Shown one piece after another: positions 1 through 8,165 of a stretch of 64,000 bases of DNA. Both the position numbers and the translations under genes were made by a program. Below the pieces are notes generated by a model. The model did not search any database. It saw only the letters and a program-made list of their open reading frames with translations, and was not told the origin of the DNA. The stretch's first letter is position 1. Every line of letters starts with the position of its first letter. The stretch comes from Arenibacter sp. F20364 (GTDB lineage Bacteria > Bacteroidota > Bacteroidia > Flavobacteriales > Flavobacteriaceae), in the NCBI RefSeq assembly GCF_023015905.1, contig NZ_JALKBD010000002.1, positions 239,209 to 303,208 of the forward strand, written 5' to 3'.

Positions 1-910
1 GAAAACCGCAAAGGATCAATTTTAGTTTTCCGGGATAGGTATTTACGTCCCCGATGGCATAAATTCCGGGAATGTTGGTCTGATAATCGAAAGTGTCCAC
101 TTTTATGGCATTCTTTTCAATTTCCAATCCCCAATCCGCAATGGGTCCCAGCTTGGGAGATAGCCCGAACAAGGGAATAAAATCGTCGATTTCCTTAATA
201 ATTTCTTCGTCCTGTTCACCGGATTTATTGATGACCACGGCCTCCAATTTCCCCGATCCTTTTAAGCCAACCACTTCTGCAGGGGTAATGAGGTTAATTT
301 TTCCAATATTTTTCAAGGACTGTACCTTCTCTACAGAATCCAGAGCTCCTCTAAATTCATTTCTTCTATGTACCAAAGTCACTTCTGAAGCAACGTCGGC
401 TAAAAAGATACTCCAATCAAGAGCAGAATCACCTCCACCGGCAATTAACACTCTTCTATTGCGATATACTTCTGGATCTTTTATAAAATAAGCAACACCT
501 TTATCCTCATAATCCTTGATTTTGTCGATCAAGGGTTTTCTTGGTTCAAAACTACCAAGGCCGCCAGCAATGGCTACGATTGGGGCATTGTGCTTGGTGC
601 CTTTGTTGGTAGTTACCAAAAAGGTGCCGTCTTCCAATTTTTCTATGGTATTGGCCCGCTCCCCCAAGGTAAATCCGGGTTGGAACGCTTTTATCTGTTC
701 CATAAGGTTATTTACCAGATCACCTGCCAAGACCTCTGGGAATCCTGGGATATCGTAAATGGGCTTTTTTGGGTATATTTCGGAACATTGCCCACCTGCC
801 TGTGGTAAGGCGTCTATTAAATGGCATTTAAGCTGCAACAGGCCTGCTTCAAAAACCGCAAAAAGACCTGTTGGGCCTGCACCGATAATTAGAATATCTG
901 TTTTAATCAT
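1..910 (-). CDS. Ferredoxin--NADP+ reductase, thioredoxin-reductase-like type (partial)
   Basis: The reading frame opens at an ATG (complement of 908-910) and runs off the left edge, giving about 303 residues of a family usually near 350. Residues 10-15 (GAGPTG) form the FAD dinucleotide fold. A second nucleotide fold contains AGGGDSALDW, and the frame ends in the FAD-closing motif YAIGDVNTYPGKLKL. The CxxC redox pair of true thioredoxin reductases is not present, which points to the YumC-like flavoprotein that passes electrons between NADPH and ferredoxin or flavodoxin. It lies 69 bp downstream of a NifU-like and an Mrp gene on the same strand, so a link to Fe-S or ferredoxin metabolism is plausible. 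The C-terminus is outside the window. Confidence 0.85.
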   Translation of the reverse strand, partial: MIKTDILIIGAGPTGLFAVFEAGLLQLKCHLIDALPQAGGQCSEIYPKKPIYDIPGFPEVLAGDLVNNLMEQIKAFQPGFTLGERANTIEKLEDGTFLVTTNKGTKHNAPIVAIAGGLGSFEPRKPLIDKIKDYEDKGVAYFIKDPEVYRNRRVLIAGGGDSALDWSIFLADVASEVTLVHRRNEFRGALDSVEKVQSLKNIGKINLITPAEVVGLKGSGKLEAVVINKSGEQDEEIIKEIDDFIPLFGLSPKLGPIADWGLEIEKNAIKVDTFDYQTNIPGIYAIGDVNTYPGKLKLILCGF

Positions 911-979
911 GGAAAAAAGAACTTAAAATAGCTGCAAAGCTAAAAAAGGAATTGAGAATAGATTATGATATTGATCAGG

Positions 980-1222
980 TTAGGGGCCAACATTTATAAC
1001 CTCCTGTATTTGGGGGGCATATTTTTTTATGGTCATTTCAACCCCGCTCTTAAGGGTCATTTGGTTTACTGAACAGCCTACGCAGGCGCCCTCCAATTTT
1101 ACTTTTACGGAATTGTCATTGTCTATGGAAATGAGGGAGATATCCCCCCCATCACTTTGCAAAAAAGGACGGATTTCCTCCAATGCCTTTTCAACGTTGT
1201 TTTTAAGTTCAATCGATGTCAT
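980..1222 (-). CDS. NifU C-terminal domain Fe-S scaffold protein
   Basis: This 80-residue protein is a stand-alone NifU C-terminal (Nfu) domain. Residues 47-50 are CVGC, within GACVGCSVNQMTLKSG, the cysteine pair that bridges a 4Fe-4S cluster between two subunits in this family. Nfu domains receive or store clusters and deliver them to apo-enzymes in the cytoplasm. The gene starts 2 bp after the stop of the mrp-like ATPase, so the two are almost certainly co-transcribed and probably work together. No A-type or N-terminal NifU domain is fused. Confidence 0.9.
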   Translation of the reverse strand: MTSIELKNNVEKALEEIRPFLQSDGGDISLISIDNDNSVKVKLEGACVGCSVNQMTLKSGVEMTIKKYAPQIQEVINVGP

Positions 1223-1224
1223 AA

Positions 1225-2367
1225 TTACTTCTTTTTAACAGCCGAACAACCTGCCATTGTAGTTATTTTAATAGCCTCCGTTGGAGGTAAACTTTTGTTT
1301 CTATCCACCACTTCCTGAACTACATTTCTTGTAATTTCCTCAAAAGCGGTTTCAATTGCGGTTGCCGTTTGCAGCGCCGCCGGCCGGCCTACATCACCTG
1401 CCTCCCTAATACTTTGTACCAAAGGTACCTCCCCTAAAAAAGGAACATTTAAATCCTCTGACAAATGCTTGGCCCCTTCTTGCCCAAAAATATAATATTT
1501 ATTGTTGGGTAGTTCCTCTGGTGTAAAATACGCCATATTTTCTACGATACCCAACACCGGCACATTAATGGAATCTTGTTGGAACATTGCCACTCCCTTA
1601 CGGGCATCTGCCAATGCCACTTCCTGTGGGGTACTTACTACCACGGCACCCGTAATGGGTAAGGATTGCATGATGCTCAAATGTATATCCCCCGTTCCTG
1701 GAGGAAGATCCAGTAGCATAAAATCCAGTTCTCCCCAATGGGCATCAAAAATCATTTGATTAAGCGCTTTGGCAGCCATGGGGCCTCTCCAAATCACCGC
1801 CTGATTGGGTTGGGTGAAAAAGCCAATCGATAGGAGTTTTACACCATAGTTTTCTATGGGCTTCATTTTGGATTTTCCTTCAATATTTACGGCCAAGGGT
1901 TTTTCCTGTGCAACATCGAACATAATAGGCATGGACGGACCATAAATGTCCGCATCCAATAGTCCTACTTTAAACCCCATTTTAGCCAAGGTTACGGCTA
2001 AATTTGCCGTGACCGTGGATTTTCCTACCCCTCCTTTTCCGGAAGCGACGGCTATAATATTTTTGATCCCTGGGATGGGTTTACCTTTTATCTCATTTGC
2101 CTTTGGCTTGGCAGCGGGGGCATCCACTTTTACATTTACAGTAATTTTGGCTTTGTTGTACACCTTGTCGTGTATCACCTTTAAAATTTCTACCTCGGTT
2201 TTCTTTCGTGCCTGCAAACTTGGGTTCGAAATGGTAATATCAACAACTACCTCATCTCCAAAAACCATGATATTTTTAACCGCGCCACTCTCCACCATAT
2301 TTTGTCCTTCTCCAGGGACAGTGATGTTTTCAAGGGCTTTAAGTATGTCTTTTTTATCTAATTTCAT
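1225..2367 (-). CDS. apbC: Mrp/ApbC-family Fe-S cluster carrier ATPase
   Basis: The 380-residue protein has an N-terminal MIP18/DUF59-like domain (about residues 5-85), a linker, and a P-loop NTPase with the deviant Walker A KGGVGKS at residues 111-117. The motifs DADIYGPSMP and LDLPPGTGD that follow are typical of Mrp/NBP35. The family binds and transfers 4Fe-4S clusters with ATP hydrolysis. The tail keeps one cysteine in AGCSAVKKK, whereas many homologues carry a CxxC nearer the middle of the domain. It is followed at 2 bp by the Nfu gene and then by the ferredoxin-NADP reductase. Confidence 0.92.
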   Translation of the reverse strand: MKLDKKDILKALENITVPGEGQNMVESGAVKNIMVFGDEVVVDITISNPSLQARKKTEVEILKVIHDKVYNKAKITVNVKVDAPAAKPKANEIKGKPIPGIKNIIAVASGKGGVGKSTVTANLAVTLAKMGFKVGLLDADIYGPSMPIMFDVAQEKPLAVNIEGKSKMKPIENYGVKLLSIGFFTQPNQAVIWRGPMAAKALNQMIFDAHWGELDFMLLDLPPGTGDIHLSIMQSLPITGAVVVSTPQEVALADARKGVAMFQQDSINVPVLGIVENMAYFTPEELPNNKYYIFGQEGAKHLSEDLNVPFLGEVPLVQSIREAGDVGRPAALQTATAIETAFEEITRNVVQEVVDRNKSLPPTEAIKITTMAGCSAVKKK

Positions 2368-2600
2368 CCTAATCCATTCTTATTCAGTCATTATTAAAAC
2401 TGATTCTAAATTACAAAGATAGGGCTTAGGAGCGAGATTAGGAAGGAAGGGAATTGAAAAGTAAAATAAGGCAATAAGTATCCTCTATATGCTTTGATGA
2501 ATTCCAAATTATTGGCAATTGTAATCAAGGAATTTATTCTATAATCGAGATTAAAACCTACCTGCCTGTACCCGTTCAGGCGGGCTTGCCCCGAGGTAGT
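2368..2600. other. Intergenic region with a GC-rich hairpin
   Basis: This stretch separates the Mrp start from the downstream end of the trmB-lysE-ATL operon. Near 2562-2586 lies an inverted repeat with arms CCTGCCTG and CAGGCGGG (one wobble). The same CCTGCCTG arm recurs at 59878 in the repeat region of the arginine cluster, so it is probably a dispersed palindrome that may also act as a terminator for the operon to its right. Nothing else is recognised. Confidence 0.5.
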
Positions 2601-2936
2601 TTACTTTAACTCCTGCCAAGGATCCCAGAAATGAACATCAAAATTAACAATTTGATTGTCCACTACCTTGATGCCCTCATTTTCCAATAATTGCTGCATT
2701 AAATTGGTGCCTTCAAAATGATGTTTCCCTGTTAAAAGCCCTTTTCTGTTAACCACCCTATGAGCGGGGATATCCCCAACTTTATGGGCACCATTCATGG
2801 CCCAGCCCACCATTCTGGCACTTCTGGCAGTACCCAAATATTTCGCAATGGCACCATAAGAGGTAACTCGGCCAAAGGGTATTTGTCTGGCTACCCCATA
2901 AACTTTTTCAAAGAAGTTCTCGTTTTCGGGTTTCAT
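2601..2936 (-). CDS. Alkyltransferase-like (ATL) protein, MGMT family
   Basis: The 111-residue protein is the DNA-binding domain of O6-alkylguanine-DNA alkyltransferases. The active-site motif PCHR is PAHR at residues 57-60, so the acceptor cysteine is replaced by alanine. Proteins with this change (ATLs) bind O6-alkylguanine without repairing it and channel the lesion to nucleotide excision repair. The helix-turn-helix part with the finger arginine is visible in TARSARMVGWAMN. The gene overlaps the stop of the LysE gene by one base and is last in the trmB-lysE-ATL run. Confidence 0.88.
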   Translation of the reverse strand: MKPENENFFEKVYGVARQIPFGRVTSYGAIAKYLGTARSARMVGWAMNGAHKVGDIPAHRVVNRKGLLTGKHHFEGTNLMQQLLENEGIKVVDNQIVNFDVHFWDPWQELK

Positions 2937-3565
2937 CAGGTATAGAAAATTCTAATTAAGGTAATCACCAAAAGCAGCATCATTAAGGCACTTAGGATAT
3001 AATTGGAATTCTTTGAAAATCTATTGTTCTTGGTTTCCAATTTGGTGAAATAGACCGTATACAGATAGAGAACTGTAAAGGTGCCGCAGCCAGCTGCAAG
3101 AATAAAGGTGGCAATATCGCGGAACTGAAATTTTATCCAACCGGAGGCATTCCACATGGCATTCAGCCCACTGTAATAGGGTATGGTCAATAAATTTAAT
3201 GCGGCTAGCAATATCCCTTTAAAGAAACTATTTTTCTTGCTAACCTTGACTATTTTAGGTCGATTCCGTTTCTTTTTCTTGGCTTTGACAAAGAAGTAGA
3301 CGGCAAAAAAAGCGAAGACAATTAGGGCTATTTTTAAGAGCAGGTCTATAATTTCTGGATTTTTGAATAAAAATTTGGAAATCATTACAGATATATAGGC
3401 CTGGATAATAATCATGGTGGATACCCCAAGACTAAATATAATACCGTTGGTCTTGCCCTTTTCCACACTTATCTTGGCGGCGTTCATATTCAATAGACCT
3501 GGAGGGACGGTAGCCATAAATGCGGCTGAAAAGGTGGCAAAAAAAAGGGTGAGTAAATGTTCCAT
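2936..3565 (-). CDS. LysE-family translocator
   Basis: The 209-residue membrane protein has about six hydrophobic segments and the family signature PPGLLNMNAAK near residue 21, followed by a basic stretch (KAKKKKRNRPK) in the central cytoplasmic loop. LysE/RhtB proteins export amino acids or related small molecules by proton exchange. The substrate cannot be told from sequence. It lies 3 bp after trmB and touches the ATL gene, so the three form one operon. Confidence 0.82.
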   Translation of the reverse strand: MEHLLTLFFATFSAAFMATVPPGLLNMNAAKISVEKGKTNGIIFSLGVSTMIIIQAYISVMISKFLFKNPEIIDLLLKIALIVFAFFAVYFFVKAKKKKRNRPKIVKVSKKNSFFKGILLAALNLLTIPYYSGLNAMWNASGWIKFQFRDIATFILAAGCGTFTVLYLYTVYFTKLETKNNRFSKNSNYILSALMMLLLVITLIRIFYT

Positions 3566-3568
3566 GGC

Positions 3569-4240
3569 CTACCGTATTCTAAACTTGATATAGGTGATTG
3601 GTTTTCCTTTCTCAAGATACTGTTTTTCGTAGAAAGTCTGTATTTCCAGAACTTCTTTTGGGCTCCCTTCATTTTTGTATACATCGTGATTGGCATATAG
3701 TACTTCCAATCCTTTACCGTGTAACAGGCCCAAGGTATATCCATGCATAAATTCGCTATCGGTTTTTAGATTAACCACCCCGTCATCTTTTAAGATCAAT
3801 TTATACTTTTCCAAAAATACCTCATTGGTAAGTCTATGCTTGGTACGTTTATATTTTATTTGGGGGTCTGGAAAGGTAATCCAGATTTCGGAAACTTCAT
3901 CGGCGGCAAAAAGTCCGTCTATCAGTTCTATTTGGGTGCGCAAGAAGGCTACATTGGACATGTTTTCCTCAATGGCCGTTTTGGCTCCACGCCAAAATCG
4001 GGCTCCCTTTATATCGATACCAATAAAATTTTTATTCTTGTTTTGCTTGGCCATTCCAACGGTATATTCCCCTTTGCCACAGCCCAATTCCAAAACTAGA
4101 GGATTGTCATTGCCGAAGAATTCATTCCATTTTCCCTTCAAAGAAAATGTGCCATTTGTAATTTCTTCCCTGTTGGGTTGAATTACATTCCCAAAAGTTT
4201 CATTTTCCTTGAATCGCTTCAGCTTATTCTTACTTCCCAC
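3569..4240 (-). CDS. trmB: tRNA (guanine-N7-)-methyltransferase
   Basis: The 223-residue protein has the SAM-binding motif LELGCGKGEYTVGMA and the substrate motif FPDPQIKYKRTKHR, both diagnostic of TrmB. It makes m7G46 in the variable loop of many tRNAs, using S-adenosylmethionine. Length matches the family. It is the first gene of the run that continues into lysE and the ATL gene. The 205-bp region upstream is shared with the divergent GH113 gene. Confidence 0.95.
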   Translation of the reverse strand: MGSKNKLKRFKENETFGNVIQPNREEITNGTFSLKGKWNEFFGNDNPLVLELGCGKGEYTVGMAKQNKNKNFIGIDIKGARFWRGAKTAIEENMSNVAFLRTQIELIDGLFAADEVSEIWITFPDPQIKYKRTKHRLTNEVFLEKYKLILKDDGVVNLKTDSEFMHGYTLGLLHGKGLEVLYANHDVYKNEGSPKEVLEIQTFYEKQYLEKGKPITYIKFRIR

Positions 4241-4354
4241 TCGTCAATGATAGTTAAATTAATGGCAAAGCTAATGAAATCTAAACTTGTTTCTTAGGAA
4301 GTGGCCTTTGGTTGTTTGATCTTATTTGCAATTAATTGGAAAGCCTTAATTTTT

Positions 4355-4400
4355 ATAGCCGATAACCAACATTTAACACGGGTTGACCGGCTATTTTTTA
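4355..4400 (+). promoter_or_regulatory. Hairpin followed by T run in the leader of the GH113 gene
   Basis: Arms ATAGCCG (4355-4361) and CGGCTAT (4388-4394), with an inner AACC/GGTT pairing, precede TTTTTTA. This looks like an intrinsic terminator, but no plus-strand gene ends here; it sits 45 bp before the start of the GH113 gene. It may be a leader attenuator or chance. Confidence 0.3.
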
Positions 4401-4445
4401 TAATGAACAAGAAAAGGATTAAATTAGAGCTGTAATTCATTGTAA

Positions 4446-5447
4446 ATGCAAAAATTAGGACTTCTTTTCTTATTACTGTTGCAACTTGGTTGTAGTGGTC
4501 AGGCAATGGAGAAATTCAATGGGGTAAGTTTTGTGGCCTCTCGCGAAAAGGTAGTCCAGGAACATGTGGATGCTGTCAGGAAAATAAATGCCAAATGCGC
4601 TGCGGTTATGCCCTTTGGATTTATTAGGGATGCTGGCTCTCCAGAAATAATTTTCGACACCTCAAGGCAATGGTTCGGTGAAACGAAGACCGGTGCCAGA
4701 CAATACATAGACATTTTGCACCAGAATGGTTTAAGAGTAATGTTGAAACCTCAGATTTGGATTTCCAGAGGAGCATTTACCGGCCATTTAAAGATGAATT
4801 CCGAGGAAAAATGGAGGGCTTTGGAGGCCTCTTATCACGATTTTATTATGGCTTATGCCTCTCTAGCCCAAGAAACTAAGGCCGACGCATTTTGTATCGG
4901 GACCGAGTTGGAGCAATTTGTTAGCCACAGACCGGGATATTGGACCGAACTGATCAAAAAGATTAGGAGTGTTTACAAAGGGAAACTTACCTATGCGGCC
5001 AATTGGGACGAATATGGGCGAACCCCGTTTTGGGAAGATTTGGATTTTGTAGGGATAGATGCCTACTTTCCTCTGAGTGATGAAAAAACCCCAAGTGTTG
5101 AGCAATTAAGAAAGGGGTGGCAACCGCACAAAGAGAAAATAAGATCTTTGTCCTTGGCTACAAACAAACCCATAATCTTTACTGAATACGGTTATAGGAG
5201 CAATAATTATACGGCAAAGAAACCTTGGTTGGTAGATCATAGTCAGGACGATGTGAATCTTGAGGCCCAGGCCAATGCTACCAAGGCCATTTTTGAAGAA
5301 TTTTGGAAAGAAGATTGGTTTGCAGGCGGATTTGTTTGGAAATGGTTTATTGATCATGAAAAAGCAGGCGGACTAAATGACAACCGATTTACCCCTCAGA
5401 ATAAACCGGCACAAGAGGTGATCAAGAGTTTCTACGGGATTCACTAA
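4446..5447 (+). CDS. GH113-like glycoside hydrolase lipoprotein
   Basis: The 333-residue protein begins with a lipoprotein signal (LLLLQLGC, lipidated Cys16). The rest is a TIM barrel of the family GH113 type. The probable acid/base glutamate is in IGTELE (E154), the nucleophile glutamate in FTEYGY (E247), and GGFVWKWF lies near the end. GH113 enzymes known so far act mainly on beta-mannan, but in Bacteroidota many members sit outside polysaccharide loci, as this one does, so mannanase activity is inferred only. No SusC/D pair is adjacent. The gene stands alone between trmB (divergent) and the amidase. Confidence 0.8.
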   Translation: MQKLGLLFLLLLQLGCSGQAMEKFNGVSFVASREKVVQEHVDAVRKINAKCAAVMPFGFIRDAGSPEIIFDTSRQWFGETKTGARQYIDILHQNGLRVMLKPQIWISRGAFTGHLKMNSEEKWRALEASYHDFIMAYASLAQETKADAFCIGTELEQFVSHRPGYWTELIKKIRSVYKGKLTYAANWDEYGRTPFWEDLDFVGIDAYFPLSDEKTPSVEQLRKGWQPHKEKIRSLSLATNKPIIFTEYGYRSNNYTAKKPWLVDHSQDDVNLEAQANATKAIFEEFWKEDWFAGGFVWKWFIDHEKAGGLNDNRFTPQNKPAQEVIKSFYGIH

Positions 5448-5542
5448 AGGCATTTTCAGATTTATTCTTCACCGCCCAATTTTTGGTGAGCGTTCGGTCT
5501 TTGACCTGAAATTTAGGTTTAAACGATCCAAGAATTCCTTCA

Positions 5543-5577
5543 TTTTTGATTGTTCTTGGAATTGGGCAGTATTTTTG
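5543..5577 (+). promoter_or_regulatory. Putative Bacteroidota-type promoter of the amidase gene
   Basis: A -7 element TATTTTTG (5570-5577) matches TAnnTTTG. A TTTTTG at 5543-5548 lies 21 bp upstream as a -33 element. The spacing is slightly longer than the usual 19. Confidence 0.45.
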
Positions 5578-5599
5578 ATAATATTTGTATGAAATTTGA

Positions 5600-6649
5600 A
5601 TGGTGTCTGTAATGAGAACTTTTATTTTATCGTGGATGGTGGCTTTAATAGGGCTTCCTTTAATTGCCCAAACGTCCGTTAAAACCGTAATCGCGGAAAG
5701 GGGAGATGGTATTTATTCCATTCTCAGAAAGCAAGGCATGAACCCGGTTAGGCACTACGGACATTTTGTTGATCTTAATCAAGATAATCTACGGGATAGT
5801 ATGCACCTTTATGAAGGAAGGGAATACATTATACCTCCCGTACCAGTGGATACTGTTTCCATAGGGGAATCCGTTGAAAAGAAGGCTACAGAGATTAAGG
5901 CGGTATCCAATATGCTCAATGACGATATTTTTGGTAAGGATTACGCTTCCACAGAGATAAAGAGCAATAAGTTACAGGGTGCCATTTATTATTTGATTTC
6001 AGGTCATGGCGGGCCGGATCCAGGTGCTATTGAAAAATATGAGGGAAAAATCATAGCAGAAGACGAATACGCTTACGACATTACCCTGCGTTTGGCTAAG
6101 GAGCTTATATCCCATGGGGCCAAGACCTATATTATAATCAGGGATTCCAATGATGGTATAAGGGATCAGCGTATTTTGGAAATAGATAGGGACGAGGTGG
6201 CCTATCCCAATGAAGAAATACCTTTGAACCAATTAATGAGATTAAAGCAACGTGTAGATATAGTGAACAAGCTTTATTTGGAAAATACGGGGAAATACCA
6301 ACGCCTAATAGTGACCCATGTTGATAGCCGCAGCAGGGGGCAGAATATAGACGTGTTTTTCTATCATCATGAGAACAGTAAGAACGGCAAGCGTTTGGCT
6401 GAAAGTATCCACGAGACGTTTTTGAAAAAATACAGACAATATCAACCTAACAGAAACTATGAGGGTACCTTTGGTGATCGTAGTGGACTGTATTTAGTTA
6501 AAAATACACTACCGGCCATGGCCTATATAGAAATTGGGAATATTAAAAACAAAAAGGATCAAAAACGAATCTTGGATCCTGATAATAGACAAGCCCTGGC
6601 GAAATGGATTTCAGAAGGGGTGATGTTGGATTTTGACAATAAAAATTAG
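5600..6649 (+). CDS. Exported N-acetylmuramoyl-L-alanine amidase-like protein
   Basis: The 349-residue protein has an N-terminal signal peptide ending near LIAQ, then a LysM-like stretch (about residues 25-80, ending in EGREYIIPP). The C-terminal zinc amidase_3-type domain contains SGHGGPDPGA, the second metal region THVDSR and the closing MAYIEIGNIKNKKD. Such enzymes cut the amide between muramic acid and the stem peptide in peptidoglycan. HVDSR replaces the usual SIHAN-type motif, so this may be a flavobacterial variant. A second ATG at 5612 (MRTFILS) would give a tidier signal peptide and is an equally good start. Confidence 0.75.
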   Translation: MVSVMRTFILSWMVALIGLPLIAQTSVKTVIAERGDGIYSILRKQGMNPVRHYGHFVDLNQDNLRDSMHLYEGREYIIPPVPVDTVSIGESVEKKATEIKAVSNMLNDDIFGKDYASTEIKSNKLQGAIYYLISGHGGPDPGAIEKYEGKIIAEDEYAYDITLRLAKELISHGAKTYIIIRDSNDGIRDQRILEIDRDEVAYPNEEIPLNQLMRLKQRVDIVNKLYLENTGKYQRLIVTHVDSRSRGQNIDVFFYHHENSKNGKRLAESIHETFLKKYRQYQPNRNYEGTFGDRSGLYLVKNTLPAMAYIEIGNIKNKKDQKRILDPDNRQALAKWISEGVMLDFDNKN

Positions 6650-6655
6650 AGGTAT

Positions 6656-7363
6656 TTAAGAGGCAATGTTTTTTTTGTAATAGCGGTACAACTGGTCAGG
6701 CCCAAAACCCAGTAAATTCTTCAGATGGATTATACCGAAATGATATTGTAACCTAATTGTTCCAAGCTTTTCATATTTTCTGGCCGAGGTTACTACATGT
6801 TGGGGCAATACCTTGAATTTTGATGTTTTATAAAGGCGTCCAATAAATTCTGTATCCTCGTAGATAAGATACTTTTCATTAAAGCCACCAGTCTTTAGGA
6901 ACAGGTCATTGAGAATAAATAAAGATTGATCACCGCCCCTACATAGTCGGTTATTTAATCTGCTGAACCAAGCGAAGAATCTTAAAAACCTTTTAGAGGT
7001 ATCGAATTTCATTCTAAAGCAGCCCGAATATATTTTGTTATGTACTGCATTTAGAATATAATGGTCAAAGTTTTTCGGCGGAAATGTGTCGGCATGTAGA
7101 AAGTAAAGCACCTCGCCGGTGGCCAATTCCGCTCCCTTGTTCATTTGTTTGGCACGCCCCTTTTCTGTGAAAAGGATCTTTGCTCCCAAAGTTTTTGCCA
7201 AGGGTATAGTTGCGTCGGTACTGCCTCCGTCCACTACAATTATTTCCTTAATATTCTCTGGGCAGCTATTCGCTTTCAAATACTCCAACAAATTGCCAAT
7301 ATAGGCGGCCTCATTGAGCGTAGGGATTATGACACTAAGAGTTCTGGAATTACTCGGTTTCAT
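6656..7363 (-). CDS. Family 2 glycosyltransferase, arsenosugar-cluster type (TIGR04283-like)
   Basis: The 235-residue GT-A enzyme opens with SVIIPTLNEAAYIGNLLEYL and has DGGSTDAT and the DxD-like HADTFPP. It resembles the small glycosyltransferase family regularly found with arsM in Bacteroidota and cyanobacteria and named for arsenosugar synthesis. The proposed role is to join a ribosyl-arsenical to an aglycone; this is inferred from gene context, as far as I know. It overlaps the DUF547 gene by 14 bp and is last in the cluster. Confidence 0.78.
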   Translation of the reverse strand: MKPSNSRTLSVIIPTLNEAAYIGNLLEYLKANSCPENIKEIIVVDGGSTDATIPLAKTLGAKILFTEKGRAKQMNKGAELATGEVLYFLHADTFPPKNFDHYILNAVHNKIYSGCFRMKFDTSKRFLRFFAWFSRLNNRLCRGGDQSLFILNDLFLKTGGFNEKYLIYEDTEFIGRLYKTSKFKVLPQHVVTSARKYEKLGTIRLQYHFGIIHLKNLLGFGPDQLYRYYKKNIAS

Positions 7364-8105
7364 TTAATCCCCAGTTATAGTTCAAATAACTTATTTTGGT
7401 ATTGGCAGTCAGTTTTTGAGTAGCATATTTGTTGATATAATCTACCAAGGAACCATTTTCGGTGAAATCTTTTTTGTACCAATTAAAAATTTGTGATAAG
7501 GAAGTTTTTTCCTTTGATAGTACATTTCTTTTTGGGTCATTGATAAAATCGATGGCCGTTTGCTCCAACAGCTTTTCAAGATTGGCAGCTGTAAATGCCG
7601 TATTCAATAATTTGGGACAGGAATAAGAGGCGCAGTTAATGGCAAAATGAATGCGCGGTTCATCCATTTTGCGCAGTATCTTGTGTTCCAGGTCGCCCAA
7701 AGAAATGTTTTCATCTCCCATTTGCACAATGTCTTTCCCCCACGGATTTCTTATGTCCTTAATACTTTTGATAGGATAGTTGTCCAAAACAAGTTTTACC
7801 GTGGCTGCATTGTAAAGGTTTATATAATAGGCAAATTTTTCAGGTTTTGGGGCCTGGTCGTTAGGACCGTTTTCCGCCAAATAGTCCAAGTATTGCTCCA
7901 ATGCTGGAATGTCCTGGGCAAAGCCTTTATAGTCAACATTTCCCGACTTGGTTACATGTTTTTTAAGCAATTTGTCCCAATCGGAATGATCTAAAGGCAA
8001 AACAATATCCAGAGTAAAATCTTCATTATACTTTGGAGAAGGAATATAACTGGAAATACTGATTGCTAAAAGCAAGATCAATACTATGGATAATTTAAGG
8101 TGCAT
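7350..8105 (-). CDS. DUF547 domain-containing exported protein
   Basis: The 251-residue protein has a hydrophobic N-terminal signal (LSIVLILLLAISISS). The DUF547 core shows FAYYINLYNAATVKLVL and, further on, HFAINCASYSCPKL with the conserved cysteine pair. The fold has been compared with cysteine peptidases or transglutaminases, but no reaction is known to me. DUF547 proteins are recurrent members of arsenosugar-type clusters. The gene lies 60 bp after arsM and overlaps the glycosyltransferase that follows. Confidence 0.8.
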   Translation of the reverse strand: MHLKLSIVLILLLAISISSYIPSPKYNEDFTLDIVLPLDHSDWDKLLKKHVTKSGNVDYKGFAQDIPALEQYLDYLAENGPNDQAPKPEKFAYYINLYNAATVKLVLDNYPIKSIKDIRNPWGKDIVQMGDENISLGDLEHKILRKMDEPRIHFAINCASYSCPKLLNTAFTAANLEKLLEQTAIDFINDPKRNVLSKEKTSLSQIFNWYKKDFTENGSLVDYINKYATQKLTANTKISYLNYNWGLNETE

Positions 8106-8165
8106 AGAACTTTATTTACCTATAATTAGTATGGTCAAATACATAAACCTTACATCAAGTTTGCG

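Noticed and set aside
3490..3744. Open frame of 84 codons on the minus strand at the trmB-lysE junction
   Set aside because: It overlaps both well-supported genes in another frame and has no recognisable family.
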